NCBI GenBank assembly: GCA_041399205.1
Contig: JAWKTK010000006.1
Span: 301,973-365,972 of the forward strand
Length of the DNA: 64,000 nt
DNA from: JAGQOZ01 sp041399205
GTDB taxonomy: Bacteria; Planctomycetota; Planctomycetia; Pirellulales; Pirellulaceae
Direction: 5' to 3'
How positions within the stretch are numbered: the first letter of the stretch is position 1; each line of letters begins with the position of its first letter. A model generated the notes under the pieces. That model did not search any database. It saw only the letters and a program-made list of their open reading frames with translations, and had not been told where the DNA came from. A program made the translations under genes and the position numbers. Shown here in pieces: positions 9,750 through 19,373 of this stretch.

Positions 9750-10010
9750 TTAGTCGATCGGAGTCACCTGCACTCGAGCCGCTTCCGATTTGCGAACCGA
9801 CAAGCGATATCCATTGACGTCAATTTCAATCGGATCGCCCAACATTGCGGTGCCGACAAATGACAATTGGGCTCCAGGAGCAAGTCCCATTTCTAAAAGA
9901 CGAAGAGTAATCGAATCGCTACCCACCACTCGGGCAACTTGAGCTCGACTTCCCACGTGCAGATCGGCCAACGTGGTCAATTTTCCTCTCCAGCCGACAC
10001 CAGAATGCAC
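9750..10010 (-). CDS. feoA: FeoA domain protein (second copy)
   Basis: An 86-residue SH3-like FeoA protein. The core reads TTLADLHVGSRAQVARVVGSDSITLRLLEMGLAPGAQLSFVGTAMLGDPIEIDVNGYRLSVRKSEAARVQV in family order: the 'L..G....V', 'RL.E.GL.PG' and 'GDP.E..V.G..L.LR..EA..I.V' blocks are all present. It interacts with FeoB in other bacteria. It overlaps the upstream feoA by 34 bases if the first ATG is used; a TTG at about 9980 would remove most of the overlap and still keep the whole domain. It lies 28 bases before feoB. Confidence 0.92.
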   Translation of the reverse strand: MHSGVGWRGKLTTLADLHVGSRAQVARVVGSDSITLRLLEMGLAPGAQLSFVGTAMLGDPIEIDVNGYRLSVRKSEAARVQVTPID

Positions 10011-10210
10011 GAAGTTTCACATTCCCGCAAGCACAGCTTGCAATTGTCTACTCGCAAGATACAAGTCTTGCCCGGACGAACCATTTCCACGTGTGACCCC
10101 GAACTAATCCCAAGTTCGCTCAGCCGACGCGAAAAATCACCCCCGGACATGACCTGCACACAACCTCGCTGACCAGGTTTCAGGAACGATAGTGGAATCA
10201 AGTTAATCAC
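9977..10210 (-). CDS. feoA: FeoA domain protein (first copy, Cys-containing)
   Basis: Translation from the GTG at 10208-10210, which follows AAGG at normal spacing, gives 77 residues starting at INLIPLSFLKPGQRG, the usual beginning of FeoA. The ATG at 10246 would add 12 residues with no visible ribosome site. The family blocks 'RRLSELGISSGSHVEMVRPG' and 'LCLRECETSCI' are present. Unlike the second copy it carries three cysteines in the last third (KLCLRECETSC), which could sense redox state or metal; that is inference. It is the first gene of feoA-feoA-feoB-Cys-rich partner. Confidence 0.9.
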   Translation of the reverse strand: MINLIPLSFLKPGQRGCVQVMSGGDFSRRLSELGISSGSHVEMVRPGKTCILRVDNCKLCLRECETSCILVSAGEEN

Positions 10211-10255
10211 GGTATCAACCTTGTTTGTACACATTCGTCGAGACATGAATGCTTT

Positions 10256-10270
10256 TGATACTAAGTCTCA
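10256..10270 (-). promoter_or_regulatory. Fur-family-like operator upstream of feo
   Basis: A 7-1-7 palindrome TGATACT-A-AGTCTCA has six of seven half-site positions symmetric (TGAxACT/AGTxTCA). It lies 46 bases before the preferred feoA start and next to an AT-rich ACTATAAAA stretch on the minus strand that could be a -10 region. The 7-1-7 geometry is that of Fur-family boxes, and the position before a ferrous iron operon fits iron repression. The exact planctomycete Fur consensus is not known to me. Confidence 0.45.
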
Positions 10271-10629
10271 TTACCAGCTGTTTTATAGTATTCCTTCTCA
10301 TCGGTCCTTACAAGCCCGTCAAACCTTCAAAACACAAGAATTCTGGAAGTACGAGCACCCAGAATCGGTAAAAACGCAGGTGAATGGAAATCCATAAAAA
10401 AATTTGAATAGATCAGGCAAGATTGACCGATTGAAACGCTTATCCGGAAGATTCCAGATGCGCTGACGGTGACTTGAAAGCATGGCCAGCAGATTCGTCC
10501 GAGTGACGTTCGCAAAGGATTTAATGCGACTCGCGGCTGGTTTTGAGGCGGTTGTCATGAGTTGCTTATGCACAACGCATCAACATTCGACTGCGGTAGG
10601 AATCCTTAATCCACAAAGGGAATTGGCAA
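10271..10629. other. Divergent intergenic region between feo and exeA-like genes
   Basis: About 360 bases separate the minus-strand feo operon from the plus-strand ATPase. It is AT-richer than its flanks and should hold both promoters. A minus-strand frame at 10319-10573 lacks a ribosome site, codon character or family features and is not called. No riboswitch or terminator hairpin was seen. Confidence 0.5.
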
Positions 10630-12825
10630 ATGTACGAAACCTATTTTCGCCTACAAAGACGTCCGTTTTCGACCGTACCGACTCCGGACGACTATTTCCC
10701 AGCCGATTCAATCGAAAACGCTCGTTTGGCACTGATTCGCCAAGTGGAACGGTATGAAGGCCCCGCTATTGTGGTCGGACCAGTCGGTTCGGGGAAATCG
10801 CTCCTTTGCCAATTGGTGGCCGATCACTTTCGAAGTTCGTGCCGAGTAGCGCTGGTGCCGAACGGTCGCATTACTTCGCGAAAATCGCTGATCCAAGTCA
10901 TCCTGTTTGAACTCGGTCTGCCTTACCGAGGTGCGGACGAAGCGGAAATGCGCTTGACCCTGACCGAACATGTTTCCAACCGCAGTCTGTGCCCCAACGG
11001 CGTACTGCTGCTGATGGACGAAGCAGATCAACTGCCCATGGCGATCTTGGACGAACTTCGGACTTTGACCAACTTGGTGAATGCCGGTCAACCCGCTATT
11101 CGCATCGTCCTGTTCGGTTCACCTCGTCTAGAAGAGCGGTTCACCAGCCCACGACTGGAATCGTTCAGCCAACGCCTGGTGGGCCGATTTTACCTGGAGC
11201 CGTTTGATCGTGAAGAAACGATGGACTATGTGGTGACGCACTTGGAGGATTGCGGCGGAGATCCAGGTCAGCTTTGCACGCCGGATGCCTTGGAAGGAAT
11301 CTATTGCGCCACCAATGGAGTTCCAAGACTAATCAATCAACTATGCAATCATGCCATGGTCCTTGCTGCCGTAAACGGTTATCGCCAGTTGACGGCCAAC
11401 GTGATCAATGAGGCTTGGTCTGATCTACAGCAACTTCCCTTACCCGCCGCGATGCAAATGCAACATCCCATTTTGCGCATCGACACTCAAACGCAAGAGG
11501 ACGACGAATTTGGTGAAGCCTTTGCCACCGAATCAGATGAAACAGCCGAAGCGGAAACGTTACAGCATCCAAACCCGATGGAACGGCTGGACGAAATCCA
11601 ACAGGGCTTAAACTTGATTCATGGCGGCACCGAAGACAGCGACGAAGAATCCTATTTCGCCGAATTCGACTACTCCAATTCCACTCGGTTCGCTCCGGAA
11701 GATTCCGCTAACGACTCGTTCACCGACGACTCCGAATCCACGACCTTCGCACCGAGCCAGACAGAGTCATTGCCTGTCGAGAAACCGCAATACGTTGCCG
11801 AAAGCGATTCCAATCTTGGTGCGGAAACGCCTGCCGCGACTGCCGACGAAGACGATTCAACTCCGGTACGACTACGAGTTCACCGAGCTCCAAATCCCTT
11901 CGATGAAGAGTTTGCGGAAGTAGAAGTGGTGGTCGACCGTTACGTCACAGCCGACACTTTGGCAAGGCGTGCCAACCGTACGGTGATTGCCGGCAACAGC
12001 CTGCATTTGGCTGGCAAGTTGCAGCAGAATCTACCGGACGCCGCGCACAGCGAAGTCGCCGACACCGAGACCAACGCAGACAGTGACGCGACTGCGAATG
12101 TTTTGCCGCCACCATTCATGGGACGCGAAACCGACGCATCTACGCTGTACGAAGACATTCCAGTAGATAACGAATTGGCAGCATCTTCGACCCAACACGC
12201 AGACATCCCTGCGGAAAGCGAATTGCCGCAATCTTCGTCTCAACACGAAGCAGCCGACGCCGACCAAGAAACACAACCGTTGGCTGCCGATTCGATATGG
12301 AATTCCTTTGCGGACAACGACTACACCGTGACGGTCGACAGCGATTCAGTCGACTATTTCACTCAATTGGCACAACAAATGACAGCCAGTGTGCAGCTAC
12401 GATTGCATAGCGAGACTGCGACTGACAACCAAGTGCCACAGTCGAATGACGCGTCTGAGCCGGAGCCAGCAAGCCGTGACACCCAGCAAGCGGTGCCCCA
12501 GTTCAAACCGCCTGGTGATCGCGATGTTGTTGACGTGCCATTGACACCGTTGGACGTTGAATTTCAAGGTGATCATCAGTCAGAACTTGAGGTTGCCGAC
12601 GAAGCACTTGGTCCACACGATGACAACGGAACAAATCCGCCTACGCTGGATGATTCGTCGTACAGCCCGGAACCAGAATCGGGGCAAGTGGAAGTTACAA
12701 ACGCCAAGCCAGTTGAAAATAATTCAGCATCGGTCCAATTTCCAGCAGCACCGCCGGTTGACGTCCAGCGAAAACTGAGACCTCGCAAATACCGAACGTT
12801 GTTTTCTCGGCTTCGTAGCGGTTGA
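10630..12825 (+). CDS. ExeA/GspA-type AAA+ ATPase with long acidic tail
   Basis: A 731-residue protein. Residues 1-270 form an ExeA-like AAA+ ATPase: the start MYETYFRLQRRPFS is diagnostic, Walker A (GPVGSGKS) is at 50-57, Walker B (LLLMDEADQ) at about 140, and a sensor/arginine region (QRLVGRFYLEPF) and winged-helix-like end (GVPRLINQLCNHA) follow. Relatives drive assembly of type II secretion or act next to exopolysaccharide export genes. The remaining 450 residues are acidic, Ser/Thr/Asp/Glu-rich and apparently disordered, ending in a basic patch (RKLRPRKYRTLFSRLR). The gene lies 45 bases before a degenerate BY-kinase-like gene, probably in one operon. The basic end may bind membrane or a partner; that is inference. 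Confidence 0.88.
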   Translation: MYETYFRLQRRPFSTVPTPDDYFPADSIENARLALIRQVERYEGPAIVVGPVGSGKSLLCQLVADHFRSSCRVALVPNGRITSRKSLIQVILFELGLPYRGADEAEMRLTLTEHVSNRSLCPNGVLLLMDEADQLPMAILDELRTLTNLVNAGQPAIRIVLFGSPRLEERFTSPRLESFSQRLVGRFYLEPFDREETMDYVVTHLEDCGGDPGQLCTPDALEGIYCATNGVPRLINQLCNHAMVLAAVNGYRQLTANVINEAWSDLQQLPLPAAMQMQHPILRIDTQTQEDDEFGEAFATESDETAEAETLQHPNPMERLDEIQQGLNLIHGGTEDSDEESYFAEFDYSNSTRFAPEDSANDSFTDDSESTTFAPSQTESLPVEKPQYVAESDSNLGAETPAATADEDDSTPVRLRVHRAPNPFDEEFAEVEVVVDRYVTADTLARRANRTVIAGNSLHLAGKLQQNLPDAAHSEVADTETNADSDATANVLPPPFMGRETDASTLYEDIPVDNELAASSTQHADIPAESELPQSSSQHEAADADQETQPLAADSIWNSFADNDYTVTVDSDSVDYFTQLAQQMTASVQLRLHSETATDNQVPQSNDASEPEPASRDTQQAVPQFKPPGDRDVVDVPLTPLDVEFQGDHQSELEVADEALGPHDDNGTNPPTLDDSSYSPEPESGQVEVTNAKPVENNSASVQFPAAPPVDVQRKLRPRKYRTLFSRLRSG

Positions 12826-12870
12826 TCATTCGTCCATGCTTAGAAACAGTCGCTAGGAAAGGATCGCAGC

Positions 12871-14892
12871 ATGGGTCTAACACTACAAGCGTTGCGAAAG
12901 CTAGAAGAATCCAAGAAGACAAACGCGTCACGAGCTGATCTTGACGCAGCCACCGTCGCTAGGCCATTGGCTCCGTCGACGAACGCAGATCGCTCGGAAA
13001 CCGAAGAATCGCCCGGCCGATCGTGTCCCGACGAAGACGAACCGGTGGAAGACTATAACATTCCCGCCACGGACGAACAGACAACGCATTTGGATTCGAC
13101 CAGCGAACCCACGTTTGCCGCATCCGAATCCAAGATGCCGGAAGTTCGTTCGCTGGAGAACCATCCGGCGGAAACGGACGAATCACCGACCTTCCAAGAC
13201 AACGACCTAGAACCATCGGAACCGTTCTACAATCCCGTCCTGCGCCCCTATACGTTTGAATCCACCTCGGACCAGCCGGTGCGATCAGCGGCAAGGCCGG
13301 AACCATCGCCAGCCTTCCGTTCCAACCGTATTTCCATGAGCGCCGTGCAATTGCCGTCAGCCATTTTTAGTGATGTCAATTCCTATAGCGCCGCTCCATC
13401 CGCCGTCGTAACTGCAAGTACAAGTGCAACCGCAGTCGCAACCGCAAGTGCGAGCCAAGAAACTGAAGCGGATCGAGAAGTCAGCCAGGATCGTTGCGAA
13501 CAACCAGTGCGAAGCGAAAGCCCGTATCAACCGGTTGTCTGCAAATCAGATAATCCAACAGCTGGCCGTCTGTCTGAAACAGCGAAATCCGCAACAATAC
13601 GCTCGCCGGAGCCAGACGATGATGCCCGCGAAGTCGACTCGACAAATGAACCGGGTGAAAGTGAACCGGGTGAACCCGAATTGGAATACGTTCCCATTCG
13701 ACCCACCATCGATCAGCTGCACCACGCCGACCAAATCTTGGGAATGATGGAATCGCACGCAGCCGATCTGGATGACGACGGTTTCGAACAGCTGCAAGAT
13801 CACTGGAATCGCTTTTTAGGAATCGAAGGCAATTCGAACGATTCGAACATCGAAATTCATGAAGCGGACGAATCGGTCACATTCGACGAATCCAATTTGG
13901 ATGCGCATGAACCAACGGATGATCTACCGCAGATCGCTGATTCGCCCGTAGATCCAGAGGAACGACTGTCTGAGTTAGCGAGTGTTGCGGAAACGGAAGT
14001 CGCTCCAGAAAGCGTGTCGGCTGAAATGCTCGAAGGCCAGCCTTCAGCTACGAGTGCCACGCCGGAGAACGATCCTCCAGTTGAAGAACCAACAGCGCCA
14101 TTGCCAGTTGCCGAATTGGCAGAACCGCCCGCCGCAGAACCAGTGGCGGAAAACAAGTCATCGTTAGACTCGTCGACGATTAAACCAGTTGCCAGCGATG
14201 CGCCAAAATACACTGAAACTCGACGTCCACCAGCTCCGCCGGCCAATATTGTCGCGCCGACGTTTTATGAACGAGACCTCTTAGAGCGGTTAGCGAATTC
14301 TGCGTGTGAAGAGCAGCTGCAGCGAATTGCCAATTCTCTGGCCGATGCGCCTCAGGTTGTGATTTTTGTTTCCTGCGAAGTCACTCGACGCACAAGCGAC
14401 GTCGCATCTCAGTTTGGTATCTACTTGGCTGACCGAGGCGAATCGACACTGCTGGTAGATGCCAACGCTGACGCACCGTTCTTGACGGAACGATTTTGCC
14501 GCACACAGCAACCTGGATTTGGCGAAGCGTATCAAAATCCCGGCGACACCGACGAATGGGTGCAGACAACATCAATGCAGAATTTGCGACTTCTGCCATT
14601 TGGCCAAGTAGGTTCGCATGCATTCAGCACGACCAGCCGCATTGATGCGAATCACATTGAACGGTTGATCAATTTTGTGAATAAGCGTCATTCGTTTACC
14701 GTGATGGACGCCGGACATGCGGATTCGCCATTGACTCAGACATTGCTGCCGTTTTGTGATGCGGTAATTCTGGTGGTCGAAACAAATCGGACTTCGCAAA
14801 AAGCCGCACAAAAAGCAGCTTATCGAATTCGCCGATCAGGCGGCACACTTCAAGGTTGTGTGGTTACCGATTCCCAGTCGTCGGACAGCTAA
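12871..14892 (+). CDS. Disordered protein with C-terminal degenerate BY-kinase/ParA-like domain
   Basis: A 673-residue protein with a good ribosome site (AGGAAAGG, eight bases before ATG). Residues 1-450 are acidic, Pro/Ser/Glu-rich and low-complexity. The C-terminal 190 residues have the fold pattern of CpsD/BY-kinase or MinD/ParA ATPases: a first strand VVIFVSCEV at about 494, a Walker A'-like LLVDANAD at about 526 and a switch-like VMDAGHAD at about 611, ending FCDAVILVVETNRTSQ, like 'DGVILVV..G.T'. The P-loop itself has been replaced: the segment after the first strand has no GK[ST], so ATP binding is doubtful. It follows the ExeA-like gene, and such pairs accompany polysaccharide export loci. 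It probably acts as a partner or scaffold rather than an active kinase. Confidence 0.75.
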   Translation: MGLTLQALRKLEESKKTNASRADLDAATVARPLAPSTNADRSETEESPGRSCPDEDEPVEDYNIPATDEQTTHLDSTSEPTFAASESKMPEVRSLENHPAETDESPTFQDNDLEPSEPFYNPVLRPYTFESTSDQPVRSAARPEPSPAFRSNRISMSAVQLPSAIFSDVNSYSAAPSAVVTASTSATAVATASASQETEADREVSQDRCEQPVRSESPYQPVVCKSDNPTAGRLSETAKSATIRSPEPDDDAREVDSTNEPGESEPGEPELEYVPIRPTIDQLHHADQILGMMESHAADLDDDGFEQLQDHWNRFLGIEGNSNDSNIEIHEADESVTFDESNLDAHEPTDDLPQIADSPVDPEERLSELASVAETEVAPESVSAEMLEGQPSATSATPENDPPVEEPTAPLPVAELAEPPAAEPVAENKSSLDSSTIKPVASDAPKYTETRRPPAPPANIVAPTFYERDLLERLANSACEEQLQRIANSLADAPQVVIFVSCEVTRRTSDVASQFGIYLADRGESTLLVDANADAPFLTERFCRTQQPGFGEAYQNPGDTDEWVQTTSMQNLRLLPFGQVGSHAFSTTSRIDANHIERLINFVNKRHSFTVMDAGHADSPLTQTLLPFCDAVILVVETNRTSQKAAQKAAYRIRRSGGTLQGCVVTDSQSSDS

Positions 14893-15344
14893 GACGTCAA
14901 GTGATCCAAATAGGCTTTGACAACGGGCGCTACGTCGCTGGTCACCGCTTGTTGGAACGTCACCCAAGTGCATGCGACGACTTCACGCTGATCTAGGTGA
15001 ATCGTCGGCACGGTGGGTAAACGCAATTCAAAAACACTGCTGGTGTCCAACTTAAATTCGCTGCGAGTCTGAAACTCGGCAACAAAGCGTAAGTCTTCCG
15101 GATTGATCTTCACACCAACTTCTTCTCGTAATTCACGAACCGCACCTTGCAACGGCGTTTCTCCTTTTTTCAGGCCACCGGCCGGAAACGTAAACCCAGC
15201 CTTGTAGGAATTGCGAATCAACAGCAATTGGTCTTGAACCCACACCGCCACATAGGCGCCCTTGGTCTGCGGGCGAAAGACAAACCAGTACGCAAACGCC
15301 AAGCGATACGCAATCACCAGCGCACACTGCACCAGACGGTCCAT
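14889..15344 (-). CDS. Nudix hydrolase
   Basis: From the ATG at 15344 this is 151 residues; a TTG at 15443 would overlap the neighbouring gene and is less likely. A hydrophobic and basic N-terminal helix (about 5-28) precedes the Nudix domain. The Nudix box is complete at about residues 56-78: GGLKKGETPLQGAVRELREEVGV, with the metal-binding REXXEE core. The family hydrolyses nucleoside diphosphates linked to another group; the substrate is not predictable here. The gene is convergent with the BY-kinase-like gene and the two stop codons overlap by four bases. Confidence 0.88.
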   Translation of the reverse strand: MDRLVQCALVIAYRLAFAYWFVFRPQTKGAYVAVWVQDQLLLIRNSYKAGFTFPAGGLKKGETPLQGAVRELREEVGVKINPEDLRFVAEFQTRSEFKLDTSSVFELRLPTVPTIHLDQREVVACTWVTFQQAVTSDVAPVVKAYLDHLTS

Positions 15345-15411
15345 GACGGTCGGGCGTCGCAGCGTCGTCAGTGTTGAATCAAGATGATTGATAAGTACAC
15401 CTCGCAGTTGT

Positions 15412-16862
15412 CTAGTTACGCTCGCGCCGAACCACCAACGCAACGTCTGCCTGAAACGGCTCGAGCGTCACGGTCATTGGCGAATCATCCGTTACATCCA
15501 AAGCCGGCAAGCGATGTTCTTCGCCCGTTTGACAATCGACTTGCGTGGCGGAATAACGACCTGCGGGCAAAGTCAATGTCAGCGAAACATCGACTCGTGT
15601 TCGTTCGATACGGTCGCGTTGTTTTTCGTCCCAGTGACCGGGGATCGGTACATGCGAGTAAATCACGTAACTGTCATGTGGCTTGCCAATTGCGGAAATG
15701 ACTAGATCTTGATCTGACTTTGCCACATTGGCGATCGGTTCAATGTGCGGTAACGGTAGCGCTTCAATGGTTCGCCGCAGGATGCCTAACTGCTTTCTTA
15801 AAGCACGGCTTCCACCGCCGGGCGACTTGTAGTCCGTCCGTGATCCGTCTGGGTAACTGGCGGTAAACGAATAATCCAAATTGTTATAGAGCGCGCCGCC
15901 GGCTACGATAAAATCCCAACCTTCCGTGCGATACAAGACGTCCTCCGAACCGCGAAAACCTGTTTCGTTTTCACCAATCGGCTTGTGCAACTCCCAATTG
16001 TCGGCCACTGCGTTCGGCGGATAGCAATAGTGGAAATTGAACAGCGAAATCGACGAATGGGGCGAAGTCACTTTGGCTGTTTTGTTGGCTACATTGACCG
16101 AAATTAGCTTTGGCTGATCGTGATGGGCCTGGACTTGCTGAATGTGATCCAATACGCGCTGCTGCCACTGCGATGTCACTCCGCCAAAATAGGGTTCGTT
16201 ACAGATTTCAATGTAGACGTTGTCGAATTCGCGGAGTTCGTTCACTATCTTTTCTGCAACATCCAACTGCACTTGCAATAGTTCTGGGTTTTCCAGAGTG
16301 TACACCTTGGTCGACTCGCATTTGCCAATCTGATTCACGTTGTTCTGACTGTTCATTGGGCAGACGTCCCATAATTCGGGCTTGTACATGGGACAAAACA
16401 AAGTCAGTTCCAACACGATATCGCGTTCCGACGCCGCCTGAACAATTCGCTTGAGCCGTTGAAAATAGGCCGGATTCCAACGCTTGAGATCGAACTTGGC
16501 GAGTCCTTGTTCGTTCTTTTGGTCGGTTCGCGCCCACGGACAAACAAAGTTGTCGTCCGTGGCGCCAACGGATTTTCTGTAATGCCAAACGACTCGGGAA
16601 TCTCGCGATACACACCACTGAAAACTCGCGAATGATTCAACCGCTGCGTGGCCAATTCGTGGAAATAGGCTTCGTAATCAAATGCGGCATTCAAGAGCAA
16701 GCCATAGTGTTCGCCCGACGTAATCAACAAGGTGGGTTGGCCGCGAAATTGAAAGTAACGACTGTTTTCTGGATGCAGCGAAAACATCGACTGTGGTTGG
16801 GCGTCAATCCGGTTCGGCACGCAGGCCATCGCCAAAATCCACCAAAAGAGAATATTTCGCAT
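15412..16862 (-). pseudogene. Secreted cellulase/GH5-like glycoside hydrolase, frameshifted
   Basis: Two overlapping minus-strand frames make one gene. The first (from 16862) starts with a signal peptide (MRNILFWWILAMACVPNRIDA) and reads to about base 16557; the second runs to 15412. Between them a third frame supplies the missing residues (DDNFVCPWARTDQKNEQG... onward), so one base missing from a likely GGG run near 16557 explains the break. The joined product is about 483 residues with VYIEICNEPYFGG, the Asn-Glu-Pro acid/base motif of clan A glycosidases, and later PIGENETGFRG, where the Glu could be the nucleophile. It would act outside the cytoplasm on a polysaccharide. The C-terminal 90 residues look like a beta-sandwich. 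Confidence 0.75.
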
Positions 16863-17051
16863 CGCAGCACCCTCCAGCGGAATACGGTAAAGAACGAACG
16901 GAACTCGATATCATAGCCGTATTAGCGAACCATCGCGAGCGACGGACGAGCAACATTTCTTTACTAGACCGAAACGAACATCGCTGCCAGAATAGAAGGA
17001 TTCTACGTGGCCTTTGGCAGTGTTCGAAATCAGCGAAGTTGAGGTATTTCA

Positions 17052-18410
17052 TTGCGATTCCACCAAGCGAACCAAAGAAGCGTGTTGCGTCGAGACTTTG
17101 TGCGCATGGGCTTTCTGGGATCAGTCGGCTTGTTCCAGGCGACGCGCCGCGCTGCGGCTGATACTCCGTCCGCGGTGATCTCGAACGTTGCCAACAAAGT
17201 GGCTCCAGCCAAGTCGTGCATTTTAATTTGGTTAGATGGTGGCCCCAGCCATTTAGATTTATTCGATCCCAAACCACAGGCGCCGGTGGAAGTACGAGGC
17301 CCGTTCGGTTCGATTCGTACGAAGATACCGGGCGTGTACTTTTCAGAACTGCTTCCCCAAACGGCAAAAATTGCTGACAAGCTTGCTGTGGTGCGATCGA
17401 TGACATCGCCGTTGGGCGAACACAATTTCGGCACGCACTATCTGTTGACGGGATATCGGCCAACGCCCGCCGTTCCGTATCCGGCAATCAGTAGTGTTGC
17501 CAACCATTTGCTGTCATCGTCCGCGGATCTTCCCAGTAACATTGCCGTTCCCCATCATCGCGTGGGCGGCGCTAATTTTGCTCCACAAGGGTTCTTGCCC
17601 AACAGTGTCGCACCGTTTGAAATCAACGCCGATCCGGCCGATGCCGATTTTCACGTCCAGCATTTATCGCCGTTCTTGGATGTTACACCCGCACGTTTGC
17701 AGCGCCGTCGATCGATCTTGCGTCAAATGGATGCGCACCAAGCCGCATTCGAACAAGCGAATTCCACATCCCAACCGCGTCACGATGTTTTTGAACAAGC
17801 GTTCCGCATGGCCGTGTCGACGAATGCGAAGTCAGCCTTTGACTTGGACCAAGAAACGGCTGACGTTCGCAATCGTTACGGTCGCAAATCGATTGGTCAG
17901 TGCTGTCTGTTAGCCAGACGTTTGATCGAACGCGGAGTCCGTTTTGTTACCGTCAACAATACAGGCTGGGACACGCACGCCAATCTGGTCACTCGGCTTC
18001 AAGAAGGCTTTACCGGGGCGAAAACGCCCGTTGGTTTGGGGCCATCATTAGACCAAGCATTCGCGACGTTGATCACTGACTTAGAAGACCGAAACCTTTT
18101 GGATGAAACACTGGTAGTGGTCATGGGTGAATTCGGACGCACTCCGAAATTGAACACGGAAGGCGGCCGAGACCATTGGCCTCGTGTCTTCAGCGTCGTC
18201 TTGGCTGGCGCGGGAATATCTGGACAAGTTATCGGCGCCAGCGACGACCACGGCGAAAGTCCAGCCGATCGTCCCGTTACGCCGGCCGATCTAGCCGCCA
18301 CCATTTATCGACTGCTGGGTGTTGACCTGAACACCGTCTTGCACACGCCCGACGGTCGTCCGATTCGAATTTCAAATCATGGCCAACCGCTGCCCGAAAT
18401 TTTTTCCTAG
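17052..18410 (+). CDS. DUF1501 domain protein (sulfatase-like fold), Tat-type N-terminus
   Basis: A 452-residue DUF1501 protein. The start is taken at TTG 17052 because GAGG lies seven bases upstream; a GTG at 17082 would begin at VLRRDFVRMG, which also resembles the usual family start. The Arg-Arg and hydrophobic stretch suggest Tat export. Family motifs are clear: ILIWLDGGPSHLDLFDPKP, VVVMGEFGRTPK, GRDHWPRVFSVVLAGAGI and the closing DLAATIYRLLGVD. DUF1501 proteins are expanded in planctomycetes, usually paired with DUF1549/1553 proteins, and share the alkaline-phosphatase/sulfatase fold; their substrate is not established. The next gene starts three bases after the stop, so the two are co-transcribed. 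Confidence 0.92.
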   Translation: MRFHQANQRSVLRRDFVRMGFLGSVGLFQATRRAAADTPSAVISNVANKVAPAKSCILIWLDGGPSHLDLFDPKPQAPVEVRGPFGSIRTKIPGVYFSELLPQTAKIADKLAVVRSMTSPLGEHNFGTHYLLTGYRPTPAVPYPAISSVANHLLSSSADLPSNIAVPHHRVGGANFAPQGFLPNSVAPFEINADPADADFHVQHLSPFLDVTPARLQRRRSILRQMDAHQAAFEQANSTSQPRHDVFEQAFRMAVSTNAKSAFDLDQETADVRNRYGRKSIGQCCLLARRLIERGVRFVTVNNTGWDTHANLVTRLQEGFTGAKTPVGLGPSLDQAFATLITDLEDRNLLDETLVVVMGEFGRTPKLNTEGGRDHWPRVFSVVLAGAGISGQVIGASDDHGESPADRPVTPADLAATIYRLLGVDLNTVLHTPDGRPIRISNHGQPLPEIFS

Positions 18411-18413
18411 TCT

Positions 18414-19373
18414 ATGACACACAATCGCATTCGTTCCTACGTCTCGACGATCTGGTTGGCCACGCACCTGATCACAACCGCGTTGGCCGCCGAACCGCCG
18501 ATCCAGTGTGTCACGTTTTCGCCCGACGGTCAGTCGGTCGTGGCCGCTCAGCAAGGCGTGATTCGCATTTACGATTGGCCTTCGCTACAGCCGAATCGCT
18601 TGGCGGACAATTTGGACTGGAGCCATTTGTATCGATTGCGATTTGTGTCGAACGATCAAATGCTGGCTGCCGGAGGTCGACCCGGCGAATATGGCGAATG
18701 GGCGTTGTTCACTTGGCCCGAACTGACCATCTTACGTCAGCACGTGGTCCACGACGATGTGATTCACGATGCGATTTTGTGCCAAACTAACGTATCAGCG
18801 GCGGTCGTGTCTGCCGAAGGAGATCAGCTTCGTTTGTGGAACTTGACCGATCAACCATCAAAGCCAATCGCGACACTGACGGGCCATTCGCGACGAATTC
18901 TTTCGCTGCATCCCATCGATCAGCACTTGTTCGTGTCGTCGTCTGCGGATCACACCTTGCGGTTGTGGGATGCGAATTCAGCAACATTGGTTCGTTCGTT
19001 GGAAAACCACACCGATTCGGTCCTGCAAGTGGAAGTGCGGCCTGCCGAACGTCCGTTACCACAGATTGCATCTTGCGGCGCTGACAGGACGATTCGATTC
19101 TGGCAACCGACAATTGGACGCATGATGCGATTCGTTCGGCTGGACGTAACACCCGTCACGATTGCCTGGACGCCCGAAGGAAAGCACTTAGCGACCGTCG
19201 ATCAGCGAGGCACCGTGTATTGGATTGATCCAGAAACAGCCAGTATTGTTCAGCAAAGTCAGGCCGAATCCACGGCATGGCCGTTTTCATTGGCCGTGCA
19301 TCCGGATGACCATCGAGTGATCTTGGGAGGTGAGAACGGCATGTTGCGAATCGTCCAACCGCCTACGGAGTAA
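18414..19373 (+). CDS. Secreted WD40-repeat protein
   Basis: A 319-residue protein starting three bases after the DUF1501 stop codon. Residues 1-27 are a signal peptide ending near ALAAEPP. The rest has about six WD40-like units, the clearest being 'LTGHSRRILSLHPIDQHLFVSSSADHTLRLWD' and 'IASCGADRTIRFWQP', consistent with a periplasmic or surface beta-propeller. It probably acts as a binding platform with the DUF1501 protein. Its last 11 bases overlap the convergent haem-protein gene. Confidence 0.88.
   Translation: MTHNRIRSYVSTIWLATHLITTALAAEPPIQCVTFSPDGQSVVAAQQGVIRIYDWPSLQPNRLADNLDWSHLYRLRFVSNDQMLAAGGRPGEYGEWALFTWPELTILRQHVVHDDVIHDAILCQTNVSAAVVSAEGDQLRLWNLTDQPSKPIATLTGHSRRILSLHPIDQHLFVSSSADHTLRLWDANSATLVRSLENHTDSVLQVEVRPAERPLPQIASCGADRTIRFWQPTIGRMMRFVRLDVTPVTIAWTPEGKHLATVDQRGTVYWIDPETASIVQQSQAESTAWPFSLAVHPDDHRVILGGENGMLRIVQPPTE

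Noticed and set aside
10319..10573. 84-codon minus-strand frame upstream of feo
   Set aside because: No ribosome site, atypical composition and no recognisable features; it lies in the divergent promoter region.
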